Shown here: positions 21,137-28,379 of the stretch, piece after piece | How the letters are laid out: each line of letters opens with the position of its first letter | How positions within the stretch are numbered: position 1 is the stretch's first letter | Origin: Pengzhenrongella frigida | GTDB taxonomy: Bacteria > Actinomycetota > Actinomycetes > Actinomycetales > Cellulomonadaceae | Length of the DNA: 64,000 nucleotides | Assembly (NCBI RefSeq): GCF_004168625.1 | Contig: NZ_SDWW01000004.1 | Span: 1-64,000 of the forward strand | Direction: 5' to 3' | Translations under genes and position numbers: made by a program | Notes under the pieces: model-generated | Seen by the model: only the letters and a program-made list of their open reading frames with translations | The model's database searches: none | What the model was told of the DNA's origin: nothing

Positions 21137-22414
21137 ATGCCGCGCGCGTCCGAACCCCTGCAGCGGGCGGCCCGCGACCGCCTGCATGGTCTCGCGGTGC
21201 CGCACGGGCCCTCGGCGCGGCAGGGTCCTGGCGGGGTGCAGGGGTTTGGCGAGCCGCACGGTCTTGGTGAGCCGCACGGTCTTGGTGAGCCGCAGGGGTT
21301 TGGTGAGCCGCAGGGGCTCGGCGGACTGCAGGGCCTGGCCCCGCCGCGGGTGCTCGGGGAACCCGGCAAGGTGGCCGTGCGACGGGCTCTCGATGTACCG
21401 GCGGCGGCGCCCGGTTGGGTTCCCGAGGCGCCGTCCGCGGACGTGGGCCTCGCGGGACCGCCACTCGAACTGACCGACCCGGCGGCGGACGTCGATTCGG
21501 ACGGCCTCGACGCGCCAGGCTCGGACGCGTCGGGCTCGGCGCCGTGGGGGACGCCGCCGGACACGCAGGACGTGCGCGACGTCGTGGCCCGGATCCGGGC
21601 CGGTGCGCTGGACAGCGCGGCGGCGGCCTACACCTCCGTGCACGGCCATCCGCTCGAGCACCCGTCCGCGGATGCGCCGGCCGGCAGACGGCGCTGGCTG
21701 CTGAGCGTGCGCCTGGCGCTCGTCGCCGCCCTCGCGGTCGTGGTGCTCGGGGCCGGGGTCGTGGCGCGGGCGACGCTCAGCGCGCCCTCCGTCCCGGTGG
21801 CGACCGCGCCGGCTCCGGGTGGGCCACTGGTCGAGGGGGCGGCGGGCTCCGAGGGGGCGGCGCGGTCCGCGGACGCAGCGGGGTCGGGCGAGACCTCGGC
21901 CGGTCCGGGGGCTGCGGTGCCGGCACCGAGCCCGGCCGACGTCGTCGTGCACGTCGTCGGTCAGGTCAACGCGCCCGGGGTGGTCCACCTCCCGACCGGA
22001 TCGCGGGTGGCGGATGCGGTCTCCGTGGCCGGTGGAGCCGCTCCCGGCGCGGTGCTCGCCGCGGTCAACCTGGCGAGGGTGGTCCAGGACGGCGAGCAGA
22101 TCGTCGTCCCGGCCCTCGGAGAGGTCGCGCCGGGCACGACGGGCGCGGGTGGTGCTGCCGCGAGCGATGCCGACCGGAACGGTGCGGACCAGACCGGTGC
22201 GGCCCCCGGGGGCGATGCGAGCACACTCCTCGACCTGAACACCGCGGACGCAACCGATCTCGAGTCCCTGCCCGGCATCGGTCCGGTGCTCGCGCAGCGG
22301 ATCGTGGACTGGCGTACCGAGCACACCCGGTTCACCGCCGTCGACGAGCTCGGCGAGGTGGCCGGGATCGGCGACACGCTGCTGGGACGCCTTCGTGAGC
22401 TCGTGCGGGTCTGA
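21137..22414 (+). CDS. comEA: ComEA-type DNA-binding competence protein
   Basis: 425 aa. A long cytoplasmic N-terminus (about 190 residues, low-complexity, with GLGEPH-type repeats) precedes one TM segment at about 193-213, an SLBB domain (VVHVVGQVNAPGVVHLPTGS, about 275-330) and a C-terminal helix-hairpin-helix pair (LDLNTADATDLESLPGIGPVLAQRIVDW). ComEA binds incoming dsDNA outside the membrane during transformation and hands it to ComEC, encoded next. The usual ComEA is much shorter before the TM. TAGCGT at 21125-21130 ends 6 nt before the ATG, suggesting a leaderless transcript. Confidence 0.88.
   Translation: MPRASEPLQRAARDRLHGLAVPHGPSARQGPGGVQGFGEPHGLGEPHGLGEPQGFGEPQGLGGLQGLAPPRVLGEPGKVAVRRALDVPAAAPGWVPEAPSADVGLAGPPLELTDPAADVDSDGLDAPGSDASGSAPWGTPPDTQDVRDVVARIRAGALDSAAAAYTSVHGHPLEHPSADAPAGRRRWLLSVRLALVAALAVVVLGAGVVARATLSAPSVPVATAPAPGGPLVEGAAGSEGAARSADAAGSGETSAGPGAAVPAPSPADVVVHVVGQVNAPGVVHLPTGSRVADAVSVAGGAAPGAVLAAVNLARVVQDGEQIVVPALGEVAPGTTGAGGAAASDADRNGADQTGAAPGGDASTLLDLNTADATDLESLPGIGPVLAQRIVDWRTEHTRFTAVDELGEVAGIGDTLLGRLRELVRV
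21242..21331 (+). repeat. 18-bp tandem repeat in comEA (5 units)
   Basis: Five 18-bp units (type GGTCTTGGTGAGCCGCAC) encode hexapeptides GFGEPH, GLGEPH, GLGEPQ, GFGEPQ and GLGGLQ in the cytoplasmic tail of ComEA. Units 2 and 3 are almost identical. Copy number is likely to vary between strains without breaking the frame. Confidence 0.9.
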
Positions 22415-22417
22415 CGC

Positions 22418-23977
22418 GTGCGGCCGACCCGGACGGACCTTCGCCTCGTGCCCGCGGCCGTCGCCACGTGGGTGGTGGCGTTCGTCGTGGTCGGGCTGCC
22501 CGCCGGGGGTGCGCTCGCCGTCGGCCTCCTGGCCGGGGGAGGGGTCGCCGTCGTCGGCGGCTGGCGGTTGGGGCACCGCAGCCGGGTGGGCGTGACGGAT
22601 CGCAGCCGGGTGGGCGTGCGGACGACGGATCGCAGCCGGGTGGGTGCCGGTGTGGCCGGGGTGGTGGGGCAGGGCATTCTCGTGCTCGTCGTGGCCAGCG
22701 CCGTGGCGCTCTCCGCCGCCGGGCAGCTCGCGGTTCGCGGGGCCGGGCTGCTCGGTGCGCTCATCGACGAGGAGGCCACCGTGCGGGTGGTCGGCACCGT
22801 GCGGTCCGAGCCGATACCGCTCGCCGCGCCAGCGGGGTGGGGCGAGCCGGAGGTGCGCTACCGGGTCGTGCTCGGTGTCGATCGGGTCACCGGCCGCGGC
22901 CGGACCGGGTCTGCGGCCGCATCAGTGCTCGTCCTGGGCGGACCGGCGTGGGCCGGGATCGGGTTCGGCGCGCACGTGGAGGTGGACGGTCGGTTGATGC
23001 CCGCCGAGCGTGGCCGGGCCGAGGTCGCGATCCTCTCGGGGCGGGGAGCCCCGCGCGTCGTCGACCCCCCGGGCACGATCGACCGCGCGGTCAGGCAGGT
23101 GCGGACCGCGCTGCTGGTCGCCACCGATCAGCTCGCCCCGGACCCGCGCGGACTCGTGCCGGGGATCGCCGTGGGTGACACCTCGCGGCTGTCGCCGGAC
23201 CTGGCCGAGGCGATGCGGGTCGCGGGTCTCACCCACCTCACCGCCGTCTCGGGTGCCCATTTCGCCATCATCGGCGCGGCGGTGCTCGGGCTCACGGGCG
23301 TGATCGGCCTGCCGCGCCGCGCCCGGATCGCCGTCGTTGTCGCGGCGATGGGCGGGCTGGTGCTGCTCGTACACGCCGAGCCGAGCGTGCTCCGGGCGGC
23401 GGCGATGGGGGCCATCGGTGCCGGCGGCATGCTTCTCGGGCGCCCGTCCCGGGCCCTGGCGGCGCTCGGTGCGACGGTCATCGTGTTGCTGGTGGTCGAT
23501 CCGTGGCTCGCACGCAGCTACGGATTCGCCCTGTCGGTGCTCGCGACGGCGGGGATCGTGCTGCTCACCGGGCCGATCGCGCAGGGCCCGGGTCGGGCAC
23601 TGCCCCGGGGCCTCGCGCGCGCGATCGCCGTCCCGCTCGCAGCGCAGGCGGTGTGCGCGCCGGTGATCGTGCTCCTCAACCCGGCGCTCGCGATGTACGC
23701 GGTCCCGGCGAACCTCGCCGCGGCGCCGGCGATCGCGCCGGCCACGGTCGCCGGAGCCCTCGCCGCGATGGTGGCGCCGTGGTGGGCCACCGGCGGTGCC
23801 GCGCTCGCGCAGGTCGCCGGATGGGCCACCTGGTGGATCGCACAGGTCGCCCGCGGGTGCGCCGCGCTGCCCGGGGCGCAGATGCCGTGGCCGGGCGGGG
23901 CCGGCGGCGCGGGACTGCTCGCGGCGGTTACCGTGGTGGTCGGCGTCGGGGTCGCGCGGGGGAGCAGAGCCCGATGA
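22418..23977 (+). CDS. comEC: ComEC/Rec2-type DNA channel protein, short form
   Basis: 519-aa polytopic membrane protein with an N-terminal DUF4131-like region and the Competence domain (PDLAEAMRVAGLTHLTAVSGAHFAIIGAAVLG near residue 265, then VHAEPSVLRAAAMGAIGAGGMLLGRP). It forms the inner-membrane channel for ssDNA uptake. Full ComEC is usually 700-850 aa with a C-terminal metallo-beta-lactamase nuclease domain. Here the protein ends after the last helix (VVVGVGVARGSRAR), so that domain is absent. GTG 22418 starts 3 bp after comEA. A three-copy DRSRVG repeat lies at about residues 53-76. Confidence 0.87.
   Translation: MRPTRTDLRLVPAAVATWVVAFVVVGLPAGGALAVGLLAGGGVAVVGGWRLGHRSRVGVTDRSRVGVRTTDRSRVGAGVAGVVGQGILVLVVASAVALSAAGQLAVRGAGLLGALIDEEATVRVVGTVRSEPIPLAAPAGWGEPEVRYRVVLGVDRVTGRGRTGSAAASVLVLGGPAWAGIGFGAHVEVDGRLMPAERGRAEVAILSGRGAPRVVDPPGTIDRAVRQVRTALLVATDQLAPDPRGLVPGIAVGDTSRLSPDLAEAMRVAGLTHLTAVSGAHFAIIGAAVLGLTGVIGLPRRARIAVVVAAMGGLVLLVHAEPSVLRAAAMGAIGAGGMLLGRPSRALAALGATVIVLLVVDPWLARSYGFALSVLATAGIVLLTGPIAQGPGRALPRGLARAIAVPLAAQAVCAPVIVLLNPALAMYAVPANLAAAPAIAPATVAGALAAMVAPWWATGGAALAQVAGWATWWIAQVARGCAALPGAQMPWPGGAGGAGLLAAVTVVVGVGVARGSRAR
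22577..22644 (+). repeat. Three-copy in-frame repeat in comEC
   Basis: The 14-mer CGCAGCCGGGTGGG occurs at 22577, 22601 and 22631 (spacings 24 and 30), encoding three RSRVG copies between the first two hydrophobic stretches. All spacings are multiples of three. Confidence 0.8.
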
Positions 23978-23979
23978 AG

Positions 23980-24063
23980 GTGCAGGGCGCGGTGAGGGTG
24001 CAGGGTGCCGTGAGGGTGCATGGCCCGGTGAGGGTGCATGGCCCGGTGAGCGTGCAGCGTGCG
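23980..24063 (+). repeat. 18-bp tandem repeat after comEC
   Basis: Four full units (type GTGCATGGCCCGGTGAGG) at 23980-24051 plus a 12-bp partial unit. They start right after an ATGA overlap with the comEC stop and lie in a frame (VQGAVR / VHGPVR hexapeptides) that stays open for long but then looks like out-of-frame noise over holA. I call it a repeat, not a gene. Confidence 0.85.
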
Positions 24064-24145
24064 CGGGACAGCGACGGCGACGGCGACGGCGTGGGCGCGG
24101 GCGTGGGCGAACGGGAGCGACGGCGTCCCGTGGCAGGCTGGGGCC

Positions 24146-25201
24146 GTGCCACCCGCCGAGCGTCGCCCCTCATCCGCGCGTCCCGCATCCCGGCCCGCGC
24201 CCGCGCGCTCCTCGACGGCGGGTCGAGCCACCACCATGGCGTGGGACGCGGTCGAGCTTGCCCCGATCGTGCTCGTGACGGGCGCCGAGCAGCTGCTCGC
24301 CGAGCGTGCCGTCGCCGGCCTGATCGCCGCGGCCAAGCAGCGGGATGCCGATGTCGAGGTGACCCGGCTCGAGGGTGCCGGCTATGTCGGCGGGACCCTG
24401 CTCGTCGCGACGAGCCCGTCCCTGTTCGGCGAGGCGCGGATCGTCGTCGTGCAGGGGGTCGAGCAGGCGAACGACGAGCTGATCAGTGACGCGCTCGCCT
24501 ACCTGGACGCCCCGGCCGACGACGTCGTGCTGGTGCTGCACCACGGCGGCGGTCAACGCGGCAAGAAGTTCCTCGACGCCGTGCGCGGCGCGGGTGCGAC
24601 CGTCGTGACCTGCGAACCGATCAAGAAGGACACCGACAAGGTCGCGTTCGCGGCCGCGGAGCTGCGGCGAGCGGGTCGGCGTGCGGACGCCGCGGCGATG
24701 CGCGCGCTGGTCGAGGCGGTCGGCGCGGACCTGCGCGAGCTCGCGGCGTCCTGCGCGCAGCTCGTGGCCGACACCTCGGGCGTGATCGGTGCGGACGTCG
24801 TGAACCGCTACTACGGGGGGCGGATCGAGGCCACCGGCTTCCGGGTCGCGGACGCCGCGATCGCGGGGCAGACCGGTCAGGCTGTCGCGCTCTTGCGGCA
24901 CGCGCTCGCGACGGGGGCGGATCCGGTGCCGCTGGTCGCCGCGCTGGCCGCGAAGCTGCGGGTTCTCGCCAAGGTGGCCGCAACCCGCGGGCGGGGCGGT
25001 GCCGCGGCCCGGGACCTCGGGCTGGCTCCGTGGCTGGTCGAGCGCGCGCTGCGCGACCTCTCCCGGTGGACGCCGGAGGCTCTCGCGGCGGCGATCACGG
25101 CTGTTGCGCAGGCGGACGCGGAGGTCAAGGGCGGGGGGCGCGATCCGGTCTTCGCGGTCGAGCGTGCGGTGATCCGGGTCGCGTCAGCCGCAGCGTCGTG
25201 A
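24146..25201 (+). CDS. holA: DNA polymerase III delta subunit
   Basis: 351-aa HolA-type AAA+ wrench of the clamp loader, which opens the beta clamp. Recognised from APIVLVTGAEQLLAERAV at the N-terminus, the SPSLFGEARIVVVQGVEQAN stretch and the C-terminal helical RDLGLAPWLVERALRDLSRWTPEAL. GTG 24146 is chosen because CAGGCT ends 6 nt before it, as in other leaderless starts of this window; ATG 24236 (321 aa) is the alternative and begins nearer the conserved fold. In actinobacteria holA commonly sits before rpsT and after comEC, as here. It overlaps the EAL gene tail to tail by 18 bp. Confidence 0.92.
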   Translation: MPPAERRPSSARPASRPAPARSSTAGRATTMAWDAVELAPIVLVTGAEQLLAERAVAGLIAAAKQRDADVEVTRLEGAGYVGGTLLVATSPSLFGEARIVVVQGVEQANDELISDALAYLDAPADDVVLVLHHGGGQRGKKFLDAVRGAGATVVTCEPIKKDTDKVAFAAAELRRAGRRADAAAMRALVEAVGADLRELAASCAQLVADTSGVIGADVVNRYYGGRIEATGFRVADAAIAGQTGQAVALLRHALATGADPVPLVAALAAKLRVLAKVAATRGRGGAAARDLGLAPWLVERALRDLSRWTPEALAAAITAVAQADAEVKGGGRDPVFAVERAVIRVASAAAS

Positions 25202-25924
25202 CGGCACCACGGCGGTCCGATCGAGCACCGTGGTGACCTCGAGCGCGAAGCCCTGGTAGAGGTCGAAGCCCAGGCTCTGGCACTCATCGAGCATCGACTC
25301 GGACTCGACGCACTCGGCGACGACCTGTGCCCCGTGCGAGCGCGCGAGGTCGATGAGGGGCTGGCCCTCGACGTCGAGATCACGAACGTCGATCTTGACG
25401 TAGTCGGCGTAGGGCAGCAGTCGGCGCTGGCTGGCGAGCCCGATGAAGTCGTCGATCGCGATCCGGAAGCCGCGGTCGCGCAACCGCCGGACGCCGGCCA
25501 TCACGGCGTCGTCGGCGACCACCGACTCGACGATCTCGACCACGAGCTGCTCCGGCAGGTACGGAATGGACAGGTCGTTCACAAGGTACGAGCGCGTGAA
25601 GTTGACGAAGATGCGCCGATCACCCGCGACCGAGGACACCCCGGGGCCGGCGAACGTGGTGTGCAGCACGTGCGCGGTCGCGGCGTTCTGCTGCTCGGCG
25701 GTCCAGTGGTCGACATGCAGCGGGGCCGGGTGGGGGGAGCGGAAGTACAGCTCGTACCCGAGGACGTCGCCGCTCCCGGTGAAGATCCCCTGTCGCCCGA
25801 GCAGCATTCGATCGGTGCGCAAGAACCTGTTGCAGTCGCGCTGCGAGGGCGGCGCTGGCAGGTCATCGGGGGCATCGGCGAGGCGTCCCAGAAGGGCTGG
25901 CGGGGCGTAGACATCTGTTGTCAT
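25184..25924 (-). CDS. Stand-alone EAL-domain protein (c-di-GMP phosphodiesterase-like)
   Basis: 246 aa, almost only an EAL domain (about 40-240). Substrate and metal residues appear as YELYFR (EAL position), NFTRS, VEIVES, IDDF, VKID, AECVE and LYQGF, so most of the catalytic set is kept, though the EAL signature itself is diverged. The pattern resembles EAL-HDOD proteins such as YuxH, but the HDOD half is missing. It would lower c-di-GMP or act as a c-di-GMP sensor. It is transcribed towards holA and divergent from the peptide-regulator pair. GTCAC-type boxes lie just upstream of ATG 25924. Confidence 0.8.
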   Translation of the reverse strand: MTTDVYAPPALLGRLADAPDDLPAPPSQRDCNRFLRTDRMLLGRQGIFTGSGDVLGYELYFRSPHPAPLHVDHWTAEQQNAATAHVLHTTFAGPGVSSVAGDRRIFVNFTRSYLVNDLSIPYLPEQLVVEIVESVVADDAVMAGVRRLRDRGFRIAIDDFIGLASQRRLLPYADYVKIDVRDLDVEGQPLIDLARSHGAQVVAECVESESMLDECQSLGFDLYQGFALEVTTVLDRTAVVPSRRCG

Positions 25925-25930
25925 GTCTCA

Positions 25931-25958
25931 TGTGACACCCAGACAGCATTGCTGTGAC
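25931..25958 (-). promoter_or_regulatory. Putative operator upstream of the EAL gene
   Basis: On the minus strand GTCACAG starts at 25958 and a second GTCAC ends 7 nt before the EAL start. Between them is the palindrome ACAGCA-T-TGCTGT (25943-25955). The pentamers match those before the peptide and regulator genes. Confidence 0.45.
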
Positions 25959-26082
25959 GGGTTATTGGCGAGCAAGAGGTCGATTGACGCCAAATTCACC
26001 CATATGGCGGTAACTCGTGACGCGGAGGCGTCCGATCCACGCACGGCGGACCGTTCTTGTGCCCTGACCTGCAAGTTCATCC

Positions 26083-26131
26083 TTGACAGGAGGTTCTGCA
26101 CAGGCGATCTTGGTGTCACCGTGACTGTGAC
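26083..26131 (+). promoter_or_regulatory. Promoter and GTCAC-box operator of the peptide gene
   Basis: TTGACA (26083-26088), 17-bp spacer, GATCTT (26106-26111). Just downstream, over the expected start of transcription, lies 26115-26131. On the minus strand it reads GTCAC-A-GTCAC-G-GTGAC, three pentamers with a 6-bp period, the same layout as the box before the XRE-TPR gene. A protein bound here should repress. Confidence 0.55.
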
Positions 26132-26163
26132 AAGCAGTCAAAATACCCTGACTGGAGATTCTC

Positions 26164-26301
26164 ATGAAGCGCACGATCAAGTCGGTCTTTGTTGTCGCCC
26201 TCGCTGCCGGCCTCGCCCTGGTCTCGGTCGCACCCGCCTCTGCTTTCGGCGGCGTCACCACCAACGGTGCCGGTTGCTGCCGCTACTCGGGCACCAACTA
26301 G
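26164..26301 (+). CDS. Small secreted peptide, putative signalling pro-peptide
   Basis: 45-aa ORF too short for most gene finders. A classical Sec signal peptide (basic MKRTIKS, hydrophobic VFVVALAAGLALVSV, cleavage motif APASA) would release the 18-mer FGGVTTNGAGCCRYSGTN. A GGAG ribosome site lies 7 nt before the ATG, and a TTGACA promoter stands upstream. The mature part has vicinal cysteines and many small polar residues. The next gene on the same strand is an XRE-TPR regulator, the partner type for exported peptides in RRNPP systems, so a pheromone role is the best hypothesis. A small bacteriocin or a redox-active peptide is an alternative. I know no named family for it. Confidence 0.75.
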   Translation: MKRTIKSVFVVALAAGLALVSVAPASAFGGVTTNGAGCCRYSGTN

Positions 26302-26346
26302 CAGTCGCTGGCGGCGCTGAAGCAGCAGTGGCGCATGTCTCAACTG

Positions 26347-26387
26347 ACGTCCGGGTCGCGCTGTGACGGTGGTGCCGACCCGGACGT
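26347..26387 (+). terminator. Hairpin between peptide gene and regulator
   Basis: Perfect 12-bp stem ACGTCCGGGTCG (26347-26358) with its complement at 26376-26387 around a 17-nt loop that contains TGTGAC. It lies 45 bp after the peptide stop, with no T-tract. It could end the short peptide mRNA or attenuate read-through into the regulator. Confidence 0.5.
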
Positions 26388-26446
26388 GAGGTGCTCGGTG
26401 AATCGATGGGAAAGTCCGCGCGTCGTTTGGGACACGCTGACCCAAG

Positions 26447-26463
26447 GTCACAGTTACAGTCAC
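26447..26463 (+). promoter_or_regulatory. GTCAC-box operator of the XRE-TPR gene
   Basis: GTCAC-A-GTTAC-A-GTCAC, three pentamers with 6-bp period. It covers the likely -10 (TACAGT, 26455-26460), which ends 8 nt before the ATG at 26469. This placement predicts autorepression and leaderless translation. Confidence 0.55.
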
Positions 26464-26468
26464 TTTTT

Positions 26469-27800
26469 ATGACAGACATCGGTGACCGCATTCGGGTGCT
26501 GCGCGTGGCGGCATCGCTGTCCCAGACCGCCCTCGCGGGTGAGTCATTCTCGCCCAGCTACATCTCTCTGATCGAGGGTGGCCGGCGCGAACCGACCGAT
26601 TCGGCGCTCGCCGTGCTCGCGGCACGTCTCGACACGACGGCGGAGTACCTCCGGCACGGCGAGAGCGGGCCCAACGAGGCGAGAGCTCGTCTCGAGATCG
26701 ACTACGCCAAGCTCGCTTCCGAGAACGGTCACCCCGAGGAATCGCGTGATCGGATGCTCGCGCTCGACCTGACGGGGATCGCCCCGGCGCTTCATCCGGA
26801 GATCCTCAAGACTCTCGCGCGAGCGCACGAGGGACTCGGAGACCTCGAAGCGTCGATCGCCGTGCTGGAGCCGTTGCTCGAACGGGTGCGTGCGCACGAG
26901 AACCACCTGGATGCCGCCGAGATCACCACGAGTCTCGTGATCTCCTATCTCCAGTCCGGGGACCTCCACCGCAGCGTCGAGCTAGGTGAGGAGGTGCTCG
27001 CCGACCTGGAGTCGGCTGGGCTCACCGGGACCGACGAGCACCTGCGTCTCGGCGCGTCGATTCTCTGGGCCTACGTCGAGCGGGGCGACCTGATGTACGC
27101 CACCCACCGCGCGTCGGAGCTGATCGCCCAGGCGGACGCGCTCGGGACGCCCCGCGGGCGTGGCGGTGTCTACTGGAACGCCTCGCTCGTCGCTGAAGGG
27201 CGCCACGACTACGCCCTCGCCCAGCGGTACACCACTCGCGCGCTCGCTCTGGTGGGTGAGACCGGCTCGACCCGGGACGTGGCTCGGCTCCGGCACCACT
27301 ACGCATGGCTTCTCCTGCGCGGCGAACCCGCGGCACCCGAAGCCGCGCTGGTGCAGTTCCAGCTCTCTGTGCCGGTGCTTGCAGTTGTCGGCTCGTCCGA
27401 CGACATCGCGTTCGCCGAGATCGAGCGTTCGCGTGCGTACCTGATGCTCGGCGATGTCGCCAAAGCTGAGGATGACGCCCGAAGTGCGATCGAGCGCCTG
27501 GGATCGAAGCCCCGTCTGGACACCTGGCGCGCTCACCTCGTTCTCGGCGATGCGCTGCTCGCTCGCGGCGACGACATCGGCGCGGCGGACGCGTACCTCC
27601 GGGCGGCCGACATGCTCGGGATGATGGCGGCCAGCCGGCAGTCGGCGGCCGCCTGGCGCGAGCTCGGTGATCGGTACCTCGCTCAGGGTGACGTCTCGGG
27701 CGCGGCCCGGTCGTTCGACCGCGCACTGCGTGAGGCGGGGCTCCGTCCGACCGTCCCGGCGGCCATGCTCGCGGCTCGGTACAAGGTCACCGTCGACTGA
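26469..27800 (+). CDS. XRE-family HTH regulator with TPR sensor domain (RRNPP-like)
   Basis: 443 aa. The N-terminal XRE helix-turn-helix (about 3-60: IGDRIRVLRVAASLSQTALAG, PSYISLIEGGRREPT) is followed by helical TPR-like repeats to the end (ILKTLARAHEGLGDLEASIAVLEPL, AEITTSLVISYLQSGDLHRSVELGEEVL and others). This is the build of PlcR/Rgg/NprR-type cytoplasmic receptors for re-imported peptides. ATG 26469 fits the HTH; the longer frame from 26391 crosses the operator. It lies 167 bp after the secreted-peptide gene on the same strand and shares its GTCAC box, so it probably regulates itself, the peptide and the EAL gene. Peptide binding is inference. A strong terminator follows. Confidence 0.85.
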   Translation: MTDIGDRIRVLRVAASLSQTALAGESFSPSYISLIEGGRREPTDSALAVLAARLDTTAEYLRHGESGPNEARARLEIDYAKLASENGHPEESRDRMLALDLTGIAPALHPEILKTLARAHEGLGDLEASIAVLEPLLERVRAHENHLDAAEITTSLVISYLQSGDLHRSVELGEEVLADLESAGLTGTDEHLRLGASILWAYVERGDLMYATHRASELIAQADALGTPRGRGGVYWNASLVAEGRHDYALAQRYTTRALALVGETGSTRDVARLRHHYAWLLLRGEPAAPEAALVQFQLSVPVLAVVGSSDDIAFAEIERSRAYLMLGDVAKAEDDARSAIERLGSKPRLDTWRAHLVLGDALLARGDDIGAADAYLRAADMLGMMAASRQSAAAWRELGDRYLAQGDVSGAARSFDRALREAGLRPTVPAAMLAARYKVTVD

Positions 27801-27817
27801 TCGCACGCAAACGACCG

Positions 27818-27857
27818 ACGACGCCGCCTCGGGGTCAACCCCGAGGCGGCGTCGTCG
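27818..27857 (+). terminator. Terminator of the XRE-TPR gene
   Basis: Perfect stem of 18-19 bp (27818-27836 with 27839-27857) with a tiny loop, 18 bp after the stop codon. Confidence 0.85.
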
Positions 27858-27913
27858 TGAGGTCCAGCGCGGCATCCGCACCCGACGAACCGGCGGTTCG
27901 GGTGGTTCGGGCA

Positions 27914-27957
27914 CACGAAGAGGGCGTCACCCCGGCGGGGGTGACGCCCTCTTCGTG
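27914..27957 (-). terminator. Terminator of rpsT
   Basis: Perfect 20-bp stem (27914-27933 with 27938-27957) with a 4-nt loop, 9 bp beyond the rpsT stop codon on the minus strand. Confidence 0.85.
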
Positions 27958-27966
27958 GTCAGCGCC

Positions 27967-28227
27967 TCAGAGGGCGTTGACGACCTTCGCCAGGGCCGAC
28001 TTCTTGTTGGCTGCCTGGTTGGCGTGGATGACGCCCTTGGAAACGGCCTTGTCCAGCTTGGTGGACGCAGCGACGAGGGCGACCGAGGCGGCGTCCTTGT
28101 CGCCACCGGCGACAAGGGTGCGAACCCGACGGACGTGGGTCCGAAGCTCGGACTTCACGGCCTTGTTGCGCAGCCGCGCCTTCTCGTTGGTACCAATGCG
28201 CTTGATCTGGGACTTGATGTTAGCCAC
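27967..28227 (-). CDS. rpsT: 30S ribosomal protein S20
   Basis: 86-aa basic three-helix protein ([34 protein letters not shown], ending [11 protein letters not shown]) that binds 16S rRNA early in 30S assembly. Start is GTG 28227 with an AAGAGAG ribosome site; the longer frame upstream overlaps the PemK gene and is not coding. rpsT transcribed alone on the strand opposite holA is the usual actinobacterial arrangement, here separated from holA by the EAL-peptide-regulator insertion. Confidence 0.97.
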   Translation of the reverse strand: MANIKSQIKRIGTNEKARLRNKAVKSELRTHVRRVRTLVAGGDKDAASVALVAASTKLDKAVSKGVIHANQAANKKSALAKVVNAL

Positions 28228-28379
28228 GTGTGAACTCTCTTGTGCGCTCGCAGAAACGAAATCTGACAGGTCTAGAGGGCTGCCCAGCTCCGGGACTGGG
28301 GCGTGGGGACACCCGCGGGGAGGAACTGGATCTGTGCCCGCCGACCTGGGCGGACACGCGAGGGAACATGCTACCAGCC

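Noticed and set aside
23974-24489. Possible gene starting at the ATGA overlap with comEC
   Set aside because: After the 18-bp repeats the frame becomes Arg-rich, shifts out of codon bias and runs over holA. Only the repeat is real.
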